Assembly (NCBI GenBank): GCA_910574475.1
Contig: CAJTAT010000001.1
Coordinates: 496,001 to 560,000 of the forward strand
Source of the DNA: Clostridia bacterium
Lineage (GTDB): Bacteria; Bacillota; Clostridia; Lachnospirales; Lachnospiraceae
DNA: 64,000 nucleotides
Reading direction: 5' to 3'
Made by a program: the position numbers and the translations under genes. A model generated the notes under the pieces. It searched no databases. It worked only from the letters and a program-made list of their open reading frames with translations, and was not told the origin of the DNA. Below, piece by piece: positions 16,966-24,833 of the stretch. The first letter of the stretch is position 1, and each line of letters begins with the position of its first letter.

Positions 16966-18097
16966 TGGTCATTCCCTCTATTTCCACAGACTGCTCAATT
17001 ACATTGTAGATTTGTTCTTCTTTTGTGCGCATGACAACTACCTTGCCAGGATTCCAGTAAACATTTACCACTGTCCCTACGGGAATCAGCTCATCTTCTG
17101 CGGGAGTCTCCGCCTTCAACATCTGGCCATTAGGCAGCTCAATCATCGTCTTATTGATAGAGCCGATAAAGACATGCTCTCTCACCTGACCGCGAAACCG
17201 GAAGCCTTTCACCGGATCGGTAGAAAGCTTGAGATTTTCCGGGCGTACGCAGAGATATATGATCTCCTCCAGACGGTATCCCTTCTCTGCAATCACCGCT
17301 TTTCCAGATTCCATAGTGACTTCAATGGAATTATCTGTCATATTTTCGATATATCCCTCAATAATATTGGATTCCCCGATAAAATCAGCCACAAACTTTG
17401 TCTTCGGATGATTATAAACTTCCTCCGGCGTCCCTACTTGTTCTAAATATCCATGATTCATGATGGCAATCCTGTCACTCATAGTCAGGGCTTCCTCTTG
17501 ATCGTGGGTGACATAGATAAAGGTGATTCCAAGCTGCCGCTGCAAATGCTTTAGCTCTCCTTGCATCTGCTTGCGCAGCTTCAAGTCAAGCGCTCCTAAA
17601 GGCTCATCCAGAAGAAGAACCTTAGGGCGGTTCACCAGTGCCCTTGCAATGGCCACTCGCTGCTTCTGTCCCCCTGACATCTGGGAGGGCATACGCTTCT
17701 CCATACCGTCCAGCTGAACGAGCTTGATCATCTCTTCCACCCGCCGCTGGATCTCCTCCTTTTTCACCTTTTTTTCTACCAGGCCAAAGGCAATATTATC
17801 AAATACATTCATATGAGGAAAAAGTGCATAATTCTGAAACACTGTGTTCACATTTCTCTCATTGGGCTTCTTATCGTCTACATCCTCGCCCTCCAGAAAA
17901 ATCTGGCCTTCTGTAGGGTACTCAAAGCCTGCTATCATACGCAGAGTTGTAGTCTTTCCGCATCCAGAGGGACCAAGCAGGGTCAGAAATTCCCCTTCCT
18001 CAATATCCAGATTCAGTTTCTTTACAACTCTCTCGCTGTCAAAATTTTTATCTACGTTCGTAAGCCTGACGATTACCTTTTCACTGGCTTGATTCAT
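16949..18097 (-). CDS. potA: polyamine ABC transporter ATP-binding protein PotA
   Basis: This is a 382-residue ATPase. It has Walker A GPSGCGKTT, signature MSGGQKQRVAIARAL, Walker B VLLLDEPLGALD, and a TOBE domain after about residue 280. That is the PotA/CysA-like long form, where the TOBE domain often serves regulation. GGAGGAACG precedes ATG 18097. It follows a P-II gene by 17 bases. It energises uptake through PotB-PotC. Confidence 0.92.
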   Translation of the reverse strand: MNQASEKVIVRLTNVDKNFDSERVVKKLNLDIEEGEFLTLLGPSGCGKTTTLRMIAGFEYPTEGQIFLEGEDVDDKKPNERNVNTVFQNYALFPHMNVFDNIAFGLVEKKVKKEEIQRRVEEMIKLVQLDGMEKRMPSQMSGGQKQRVAIARALVNRPKVLLLDEPLGALDLKLRKQMQGELKHLQRQLGITFIYVTHDQEEALTMSDRIAIMNHGYLEQVGTPEEVYNHPKTKFVADFIGESNIIEGYIENMTDNSIEVTMESGKAVIAEKGYRLEEIIYLCVRPENLKLSTDPVKGFRFRGQVREHVFIGSINKTMIELPNGQMLKAETPAEDELIPVGTVVNVYWNPGKVVVMRTKEEQIYNVIEQSVEIEGMTNDQIF

Positions 18098-18114
18098 CTA
18101 TCGTTCCTCCTGTA

Positions 18115-18453
18115 TCACAGGGTTTTGTAACCACGCTCCCCTGTCCTGATTCTCACTACATCATCAATGGTGGAAATAAAAATTTTGCCGTCCCCTACGC
18201 TTCCCGTGCTCAGCTTCTGCTGCAATTCACAGAGAATCTCTTCCAAATCTTCATCCCAAACTACTGTCATCACATGAATCTTGGGAAGCAGATTCAGTTC
18301 CAGGTTCAACTCTTCAAAATCTTTGGCGTCTGCTTTTTGCCGACCACAGCCCATAGCCGCCGTAACCGTCATGCCGGAATATTCATTCTGGGCCAGGATC
18401 TTTTTTATAGTATCCAAATTATCTGGTCTGGTAATAATTTCTATCTTCTTCAT
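18115..18453 (-). CDS. P-II family nitrogen regulatory protein in a polyamine operon
   Basis: This 112-residue protein has the P-II opening MKKIEIITRP and the C-terminal signatures GDGKIFIS and VRIRTGERG, which bind ATP/ADP. The T-loop (GRQKADAKDFEELNLELN) lacks the uridylylated Tyr of GlnB/GlnK and the usual RGxEY sequence. It sits between potD and potA, where P-II genes are not typical, and probably adjusts transporter activity or expression in response to energy or nitrogen status. It is not next to an ammonium transporter. The ribosome site TAGGAG precedes ATG 18453. Confidence 0.88.
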   Translation of the reverse strand: MKKIEIITRPDNLDTIKKILAQNEYSGMTVTAAMGCGRQKADAKDFEELNLELNLLPKIHVMTVVWDEDLEEILCELQQKLSTGSVGDGKIFISTIDDVVRIRTGERGYKTL

Positions 18454-18510
18454 AAGAAATATCTCCTAATTTAAAGTATCGCCAGGGCCTGTCCAGGCCT
18501 TTGCTGTTTT

Positions 18511-19566
18511 CTAGTTCGTCTTCATCTTTGTAAATACTTCGTCATACCATGTCACTGCGTCTCCTACTTCCCCAATAAGAGTGGCACGTTCGATCTCGGA
18601 GCGCTCCACATTGCTTCCGGGATTGTCAAGGTAGTCAGCTTCCAGAATCTCCATGGCCGCATCATTCAGACACACGCTGGGGAATTCATCCAGGATCATC
18701 TTATATATCTCTGGTTCATGAATAAAATCTATAAACTTTTCTGCATTTTCCACATTTTTTGCATTGGCAGTAAGAACAAAATTATCAACGGAAATCTCAC
18801 AGGGTTCCTCTGTGAAAACCACATCAATATCTGCATTTTCCTTAATCGCCATTCCCGCATCTGTATTGTAAATAATGCCCACTGCCACCTCATTGGCTGC
18901 CAACAAGGTCTTTGGACTGTCACTGTCATAAGCCTTTACGTTAGGCTGAAGCTGTTCCAACCAGGGAAGTGTTCCCTTAATTACACTCTCATCTGTGGAA
19001 TTGGAGTCCTGGCCCTGGGCTTTCAGGGCAATTCCTACGATTTCCCGGACATCATCCACTACTACAATATTATTTTCCAGGGCAGGATTCAAAAGATCGT
19101 CAAATTTCTTGATCTCAACCCCCAGCTCCTGACATTTGTTTTTATTGATTGCAATCACAGTGATGGTGCTCATAAAGGGAATGGAATACGTATTCTCTGG
19201 ATCGTAATCCTGCCCCATAGCAGTGGCGCTGATATTCTCCAGGTTATTTAAGTTCTCTTTGTGGATTGGCTGTATCAAATCCTGCTCAATCATAGCTTTG
19301 AGCACGTAATTGCTGGCAACTACCATATCATACTGATCGCTTCCACCTGCAGTCAGCTTTGCAAGCATCTCCTCATTGGAAGAAAAAGTTGACTCTATGA
19401 CTTCAATCCCTGTCTCCTCTTCAAATGCGTCGTAGACCTCCTGGGGAATATACTCTGTCCAGTTATAGATATAGAGTTTTTCACCACTGCTGCTTTTTTT
19501 ACATCCTGACAGAGCTGTCACACAAAGTATCAGTATCAGGAACATGGATATCCATCTTTTTTTCAT
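18511..19566 (-). CDS. potD: spermidine/putrescine-binding lipoprotein PotD
   Basis: This is a 351-residue substrate-binding protein. A signal peptide ends in the lipobox LSGC, so it is a lipoprotein on the outer face of the membrane. LYIYNWTEYIPQEV is the classic PotD/PotF N-terminal motif. I chose ATG 19566 after GAGAGG; a TTG at 19587 is in frame upstream. It is the first gene of the operon, which is unusual since potD is normally last. A structured leader with an intrinsic terminator lies upstream. Confidence 0.92.
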   Translation of the reverse strand: MKKRWISMFLILILCVTALSGCKKSSSGEKLYIYNWTEYIPQEVYDAFEEETGIEVIESTFSSNEEMLAKLTAGGSDQYDMVVASNYVLKAMIEQDLIQPIHKENLNNLENISATAMGQDYDPENTYSIPFMSTITVIAINKNKCQELGVEIKKFDDLLNPALENNIVVVDDVREIVGIALKAQGQDSNSTDESVIKGTLPWLEQLQPNVKAYDSDSPKTLLAANEVAVGIIYNTDAGMAIKENADIDVVFTEEPCEISVDNFVLTANAKNVENAEKFIDFIHEPEIYKMILDEFPSVCLNDAAMEILEADYLDNPGSNVERSEIERATLIGEVGDAVTWYDEVFTKMKTN

Positions 19567-19642
19567 CTCTTTCGCCTCTCTCTTCAACTTTTGAAATTTG
19601 ATACACAGTTCTCACCATAAATTTGCAATTCTGCTTACTACG

Positions 19643-19814
19643 AAAAAAATAGGACCCAAGAAAGCTTTACTGACTTTCCCGTCCTATTTGCTTCTAACCA
19701 ATGAACTCCATCCATTTATGAATGAAACCACCATATTAGGCGGAGCTCTTTATATTACGCATCTCTGCGATTCCCCGCACTTTGCATTATATATAAAAAC
19801 TATGGTATAGTCAA
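19643..19814 (-). promoter_or_regulatory. promoter, structured leader and intrinsic terminator upstream of potD
   Basis: On the minus strand TTGACT (19809-19814) and TATAAT (19786-19791) are 17 bp apart. The transcript then folds three times. A stem GCGGGG/CTCCGC (19773-19778 with 19740-19745) encloses a small CGCA-GAGA-TGCG hairpin. A second hairpin spans 19694-19739 (CTAA...UUAG with a 7-bp CATTCAT/ATGGATG core). A third, AAATAGGAC/GTCCTATTT (19647-19655 with 19681-19689), is followed by a T7 run and lies 75 bases before potD. This is the plan of a riboswitch or attenuator. I do not recognise a known class. Confidence 0.65.
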
Positions 19815-19859
19815 TGGTTTTCTTTTATTTTTTGTAGAGGGTTTTACCCATAAAAAGAA

Positions 19860-19932
19860 AGCTGGAAAAGAGACTTGAACTCTCGACCTACGCATTACGA
19901 GTGCGTCGCTCTACCGACTGAGCTATTCCAGC
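19860..19932 (-). tRNA. tRNA-Thr (anticodon CGT)
   Basis: The minus strand folds as a full cloverleaf. The 7-bp acceptor GCTGGAA/TTCCAGC closes it, the D-arm contains AGCTCAGTCGGTAGAGC, the anticodon loop is CTCGTAA giving CGT, and the T-arm is GAGAGTTCAAGTCTCTT. CGT reads ACG (Thr). The 3' CCA is not encoded. It lies between arcC and the potD promoter. Confidence 0.95.
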
Positions 19933-19997
19933 TTATGCTTATCAGCAGTTGATATTATAATCGAAAGTGAGTGATTTGTAAAGAGTTTTTTTCCGGT

Positions 19998-20930
19998 CTA
20001 TTTTATAACTGTCCCCGCTTTCTCATACAACGCCAACTTCGCCTTTGTCAATTCTGCAATCACAGCCACACGCCCCTTCCGGCCGGACACAAAGCTGGCT
20101 CCTGCCGCCATCTTGGGCAGGATAGACGCACGCGGAAACTGTCCTGCTGCCGCATACTCCTCTACTTCCTCTGGGCTTACCACATCCAACTGTTTCATCC
20201 GCTCAGTGCCATAATTAATGGCCATCTTCTCCTGGCCTGTCAGAATCATCAACATGTCCGCATCCAAGAGCTCCGCAAGCTTTCCGCTGGCATAGTCTTT
20301 TTCAATGACTGCGCTGGCGCCTTTTAAGCGGTTTCGCTGCCTGAGAACAGGAATCCCGCCACCGCCACAGGCAATGACTACCTGATCCGCATCAGAGAGC
20401 ACGCGAATCGCATCGATTTCCACAATGTCTGTGGGTTTGGGGGCCGCCACTACACGGCGGAAACCTTTTCCCTTTTCTTCTATGATAAAATTCCCTTTTT
20501 CCTCCTCTGCCGCCCCTTCTTCTGCTGTCATATAGCGGCCAATCACCTTAATAGGCTGTGCAAAGGCTTCATCGTAAGGGTCTACTACCACCTGAGTGAT
20601 AATTGTGCTGACAGTTTTTGAGATTCCCCGGGAGAGAAGTTCCTCCCGGATAGAATTCTGCAAGTCATAGCCAATATATCCCTGGCTCATGGCGGAGCAG
20701 ACGGACATCGGGGCAAAGGTATAGTCCTGATGTACCTTTCCAAACTCATTTAAAGCCGTATGAATCATGCCTACCTGAGGTGCGTTACTATGTGAAATAA
20801 CCACCTGGCACCCCTCCTCCACCAGGTCGGCCACTGCTTTTGCAGCCTCCTTCACGGCTGTCATCTGTTCTGGAAGAGTTGTCCCCAACGCCTTATGTCC
20901 CAAAGCTACTACTACTCTCTTTCTGTCCAT
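19998..20930 (-). CDS. arcC: carbamate kinase
   Basis: This 310-residue protein belongs to the carbamate kinase family of the amino-acid kinase fold. The N-terminal VVALGHKALG, an SHSNAPQVG segment, and IACGGGGIPV with a DYASGKLAELL region are visible. It makes ATP and carbamate from carbamoyl phosphate. No arginine deiminase or ornithine carbamoyltransferase gene lies nearby. The N-terminal GHKALG replaces the common GGNAL, but the rest is intact. It follows an 86-residue open reading frame on the same strand. Confidence 0.92.
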   Translation of the reverse strand: MDRKRVVVALGHKALGTTLPEQMTAVKEAAKAVADLVEEGCQVVISHSNAPQVGMIHTALNEFGKVHQDYTFAPMSVCSAMSQGYIGYDLQNSIREELLSRGISKTVSTIITQVVVDPYDEAFAQPIKVIGRYMTAEEGAAEEEKGNFIIEEKGKGFRRVVAAPKPTDIVEIDAIRVLSDADQVVIACGGGGIPVLRQRNRLKGASAVIEKDYASGKLAELLDADMLMILTGQEKMAINYGTERMKQLDVVSPEEVEEYAAAGQFPRASILPKMAAGASFVSGRKGRVAVIAELTKAKLALYEKAGTVIK

Positions 20931-20956
20931 CTGTTTTACCCCATTTTTCTATAATA

Positions 20957-21217
20957 CTACCTATAATTTTCTGTACACTTCACACAGCTTCCATTCCGGC
21001 TGCAATGAAAATCATCTACAATGTCATCTACACGAGTACAAGTGCTTTTGATAAATCGCACTGTATGAACGACTTTTGACGAGTCCACCGGACAGATGGT
21101 CTCAAATTTCTGGGTATATTCTCTTGATTCCTCCATATGCGAATCTTCCCCTGTCTCTTTCCAGCGGTATTTTCGGGATGCCTCCCAAATGCTTCTCCCA
21201 CCTTGTTCTGTTGACAT
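20957..21217 (-). CDS. small Cys-containing protein of unknown function
   Basis: This 86-residue reading frame has an excellent ribosome site (GAGGAGG, 7 bases before ATG 21217) and lies 26 bases before arcC and 35 after hydG. The C-terminal half holds four Cys: ETICPVDSSKVVHT, KSTCTRVDD, FHCSRNGSCVKC. The final CxxxxxCxxC could bind a metal. No family was recognised. The good start signal, spacing and Cys pattern suggest it is real. Confidence 0.6.
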   Translation of the reverse strand: MSTEQGGRSIWEASRKYRWKETGEDSHMEESREYTQKFETICPVDSSKVVHTVRFIKSTCTRVDDIVDDFHCSRNGSCVKCTENYR

Positions 21218-21252
21218 GTGTCAACCTCCTCATTCATCCGGCAAATTTTATT

Positions 21253-22671
21253 TTAGAATCGGAAATCTCTCTTTCCGCTTTCAATCTCTCTTAAATTACG
21301 TGCTGCCATCTCACGAATCTTGTCACTTGGCACCTTCCCAAGCTCTTCCTGAATCATAGCATCTGCCTTTCTTCGGGTGTCCTCAGACGCATAATCTATT
21401 AAATACTCTTTTAAAGTCATAAGCGCGTTGGGCTGACAACAGTTGGCTATCTGTCCTGATTTAACCAGCTTCATGAAGCGATCTCCCGTTCTCCCATTGC
21501 GATAGCAGGCGGTGCAAAAGCTTGGAATATATCCCAGCTCCAACAGCCAGTTTACCACCTCATCCAGGGTTCTTTTGTCGCTCACCTCAAACTGTGCAGA
21601 GTTTTCTGTCTCCGTCTCTTCCTCCACATAGCCTCCTACGCTTGTCCTGGAACCACCGCTGATCTGGGAGACACCCAGATCCAGAACCCTTTCTCTGGTC
21701 GCCTGAGACTCCCGTGTGGAAATGATCATCCCCGTATAGGGAACAGCTATGCGTATCACTGCCACAATCTTAGCAAACAATTCATCGGAAATAGCATTTT
21801 GAAAAGAAGAAGCATCAATATCCTCCGCATCGCGGATGCGGGGTACGCTGATGGTATGAGGGCCCACACCGTAAGTGGCCTCCAAATGCTCTGCATGCAT
21901 CAAAAGTCCCACAAAATCATACCGATACATGTTCAAGCCAAAGAGCACGCCAATTCCCACATCATCGATTCCCGCCTCCATGGCCCGATCCATAGCCTCT
22001 GTGTGATAGGCATAATCATGTTTCGGGCCAGTAGGATGAAGCTTCTCATAGTTTTCTTTGTGGTAGGTCTCCTGAAACAAAATATATGTGCCGATTCCCG
22101 CTTCCCTAAGCCTTCTGTAATTTTCTGTGGTGGTGGCCGCAATATTCACATTGACCCGCCGAATAGCACCGTTCTTGTGATGTATCCTGTAAATAGTACG
22201 GATGCTTTCCAGTACATACTCGATAGGATTGTTTACAGGGTCCTCTCCTGTCTCCAAGGCTAACCTTTTATGCCCCATATCCTGCAAGGCTATGACTTCC
22301 CGGCGAATCTCCTCTTGGGTCAGCTTTTTTCTGGCCATCTGTTTATTCTGAGCGTGATAAGGGCAGTAAGTACATCCATTTACACAATAATTAGACAGGT
22401 ACAGGGGAGCAAACATAACGATTCGGTTGCCATAGAATCTTTGCTTAATTTTCCGAGCCAATTGAAACATATTCTTTATCAAATCCGGGTCTTCACATTC
22501 CAGAAGAAGCAAGGCCTCCCGGTGGGTAAGCCCCTTGCAATCCTCTGCCCGCTTAAGTAAAGCTTCTATCTCCTTTAGGTTGTTCTTATTATCCCTGGCG
22601 TACTGTATGGTTGCCCATATTTCTTCCTGATCAATGAATTCTTCCGCTTTTTTAGACGATACGTCATACAT
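21253..22671 (-). CDS. hydG: [FeFe]-hydrogenase maturase HydG
   Basis: This 472-residue radical-SAM enzyme has the CX3CX2C cluster motif CVNGCTYC near residue 95 and a C-terminal CTAC...C cluster (CTACYRNGRTGDRF, then ANCCQPN). Both match HydG, which cleaves tyrosine to yield the CO and CN ligands of the [FeFe]-hydrogenase H-cluster. Closest alternative is ThiH, which lacks the second cluster. HydE and HydF are not in the window. Its presence implies an anaerobic, hydrogen-producing host. Confidence 0.95.
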   Translation of the reverse strand: MYDVSSKKAEEFIDQEEIWATIQYARDNKNNLKEIEALLKRAEDCKGLTHREALLLLECEDPDLIKNMFQLARKIKQRFYGNRIVMFAPLYLSNYCVNGCTYCPYHAQNKQMARKKLTQEEIRREVIALQDMGHKRLALETGEDPVNNPIEYVLESIRTIYRIHHKNGAIRRVNVNIAATTTENYRRLREAGIGTYILFQETYHKENYEKLHPTGPKHDYAYHTEAMDRAMEAGIDDVGIGVLFGLNMYRYDFVGLLMHAEHLEATYGVGPHTISVPRIRDAEDIDASSFQNAISDELFAKIVAVIRIAVPYTGMIISTRESQATRERVLDLGVSQISGGSRTSVGGYVEEETETENSAQFEVSDKRTLDEVVNWLLELGYIPSFCTACYRNGRTGDRFMKLVKSGQIANCCQPNALMTLKEYLIDYASEDTRRKADAMIQEELGKVPSDKIREMAARNLREIESGKRDFRF

Positions 22672-22709
22672 GAAATAATGGCCTTCCTTCCCCTGAAAAG
22701 CTACTCTTC

Positions 22710-23474
22710 TTACTGATTTTTCTGATAAATAAGCTTTAATCCTTTTAACAAAAGTGCATCATCAATTACTATTTTTTCTTGACAATAAGGAATGATGCTT
22801 TTTGCCAATCCGCCTGTGGCCACCACAGTAGGTTCTGTCTGAAGCTCTCTGCGAATCCGGTCAACCATTCCATCAATGCAGGCAGCATTTCCATAGATAA
22901 CGCCGCTTTTCATGCAATCCACAGTATTGCTGCCAATCAGTTTTTTGGGTGGATCAAGACTGATCTTTGGAAGCTGTGACGTTCTGCTGATAAGAGAATC
23001 CAGTGCAACTCTGGCTCCCGGCAGAATCATTCCTCCAATCACTTGGCGTTTCTCATTGACCACAGTAAAAGCTGTGGCTGTTCCCATATCCACAATCACA
23101 AGAGGACAAGAATATTCTTCAATTCCCGCCACTGCCCCTACTACCAGACCTGGGCCAAGCTGGGCAGGGTTGTCAATTTTAATGTCCAGCCCTGTTTTCA
23201 CACCAGGCCCGACCACTAAGATTTCCCTTCCAATCACTTTTTTGGCAGCATTTCGGATGGTATTTGTGGCAGGGGGCACAACAGATGATATGATACCGCC
23301 GGTAAATTTCTCCCTATCAATCCCATAAAGCTCCAATACGTTTTTAAAGCTGATGGCATACTCCAACTCTGACTTTTTTACATCTGTATGGATCCTTTCC
23401 ACAAAGGATATCTTTTCTCCCTCTATGCATCCGATCACAACATTCGTATTTCCTATATCAATTGCCAAAACCAT
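22710..23474 (-). CDS. coaX: type III pantothenate kinase-like protein
   Basis: This 254-residue protein has the ASKHA-fold opening MVLAIDIGNTNVVIG, VDMGTATAF and GGMILPG motifs of type III pantothenate kinase, the first step of coenzyme A synthesis. In the segment after DNPAQL the usual GADR/GSDxV reads GPGLV, so the conserved Asp that serves as catalytic base in characterised CoaX enzymes is absent. The gene is otherwise full length. Either it is inactive or it uses another residue. RBS GGAGGCTG precedes ATG 23474. Confidence 0.85.
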   Translation of the reverse strand: MVLAIDIGNTNVVIGCIEGEKISFVERIHTDVKKSELEYAISFKNVLELYGIDREKFTGGIISSVVPPATNTIRNAAKKVIGREILVVGPGVKTGLDIKIDNPAQLGPGLVVGAVAGIEEYSCPLVIVDMGTATAFTVVNEKRQVIGGMILPGARVALDSLISRTSQLPKISLDPPKKLIGSNTVDCMKSGVIYGNAACIDGMVDRIRRELQTEPTVVATGGLAKSIIPYCQEKIVIDDALLLKGLKLIYQKNQ

Positions 23475-23527
23475 ACTTATCAGCCTCCTCCAACTATTCT
23501 ATATAGCTGTTCTCCTGCAGCCGCACC

Positions 23528-24820
23528 TTATCTGTGTTCTATATCCATCTCCTGTGCCTTATCTATTTCCTCATGGCTGCTGTTTCGGATATAGTGATAC
23601 GTGTCTCCCTCCTGGACAACGGATATCAATTCCTCATAATGCTCTGTATTCACAGAAAGATTTTTCTTTTTCAACATAAAATTCGAGAACTTTTTAATCA
23701 GATCATAGATGACCGCAAAGGTAGGCACTCCGATAATCATGCCTACAAATCCAAAAAGTCCACCAAACAGTATAATGGAAAACAACACCCAGAAGCTGGA
23801 AAGCCCTGTGGAGTCTCCCAGAATCTTTGGTCCCAGAATATTTCCATCAAACTGCTGAAGCACCAGAATAAAAATGAGAAAATACACACATTTAATCGGA
23901 CTGACTGTCAGCACAATCAATGCGCTAGGTATGGCGCCAAAATAAGGGCCAAAGAACGGCACGACATTTGTCACTCCCACAATCACACTGATCAGCATGG
24001 TATAAGGCATATTCATAATATTCATGATAATAAAGCATAAGACTCCAATAATCAGGGAGTCTAAAAGCTTCCCATTGATAAATCCACCGAACACATGGTT
24101 TATATATTGGACTTCATCCAGAATGTCATTGGCGACCGGCACGCGAAAGAAGCTGTAAACCAGCTTTTTTGCCTGGGCTGCGAATTTTTTTCTATTCCCC
24201 ATCATATAAATTGCAGCAATCAGTCCGATCAAAATATTTTTTACTACCACTACTGCGCTGATCAGACCTGCGGACACGCCGCTAACGATAGTCTGCATGT
24301 TGGGCAGCAGCTTTGTCTGGAGCCAAGCCTCCATATTTTTATAAGCAGTATTTGTAAACTGCTCCACATAATTGCTTAAAACTTCATTATCAGCCAAAAG
24401 TTGTTCCAGCCATAGCATCCATTTATTTACATTAGCCGGAAGAACTGCTACAATCCCCCGAATACTTGTAAATACCTGGGGTAACACCATGGACAAAAGC
24501 AGATAAATAATGCAAATCCCAAATATCATAGCAAAGGCAATTCCCGCTGCCCATGACAGTCTTTCCACTTTCTGGCTATTTTTCATCTTTTTAGAGAGCA
24601 GGTCATTCAAATGTGTCTCCACAAAATTGCAGACAGGCGCCAAAAGATAGGCAATTACAGCTCCATAAATAAAGGGCGTCAAAATGTTCCGCAGCACCCG
24701 CAGATGGTTCATCATCTGTCCAAACCGGAACATGGCAAAGAAAAAGATAATACACAAAATAATGCCTATAGCTCCTGCCAGACTGATATACAAATATTTT
24801 CGAAATTGTCCATCCTTCAT
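23528..24820 (-). CDS. AI-2E family transporter (PerM-like membrane protein)
   Basis: This 430-residue protein has eight or so membrane helices, a long middle soluble stretch, and the family signature NVVPFFGPYFGAIPSAL followed by FDGNILGPKILGDSTGLSSFWVL. The family includes autoinducer-2 exporters and sodium/proton antiporters; the substrate here is unknown. ATG 24820 follows GGGGGAAT. The start is 14 bases after the PBP gene's stop. Confidence 0.88.
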   Translation of the reverse strand: MKDGQFRKYLYISLAGAIGIILCIIFFFAMFRFGQMMNHLRVLRNILTPFIYGAVIAYLLAPVCNFVETHLNDLLSKKMKNSQKVERLSWAAGIAFAMIFGICIIYLLLSMVLPQVFTSIRGIVAVLPANVNKWMLWLEQLLADNEVLSNYVEQFTNTAYKNMEAWLQTKLLPNMQTIVSGVSAGLISAVVVVKNILIGLIAAIYMMGNRKKFAAQAKKLVYSFFRVPVANDILDEVQYINHVFGGFINGKLLDSLIIGVLCFIIMNIMNMPYTMLISVIVGVTNVVPFFGPYFGAIPSALIVLTVSPIKCVYFLIFILVLQQFDGNILGPKILGDSTGLSSFWVLFSIILFGGLFGFVGMIIGVPTFAVIYDLIKKFSNFMLKKKNLSVNTEHYEELISVVQEGDTYHYIRNSSHEEIDKAQEMDIEHR

Positions 24821-24833
24821 AAGTAAATTCCCC

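Noticed and set aside
19690..19780. T-box leader before potD
   Set aside because: A GGTGG sequence is present but the full T-box, specifier loop and AGTA bulge are not; no amino-acid gene follows.
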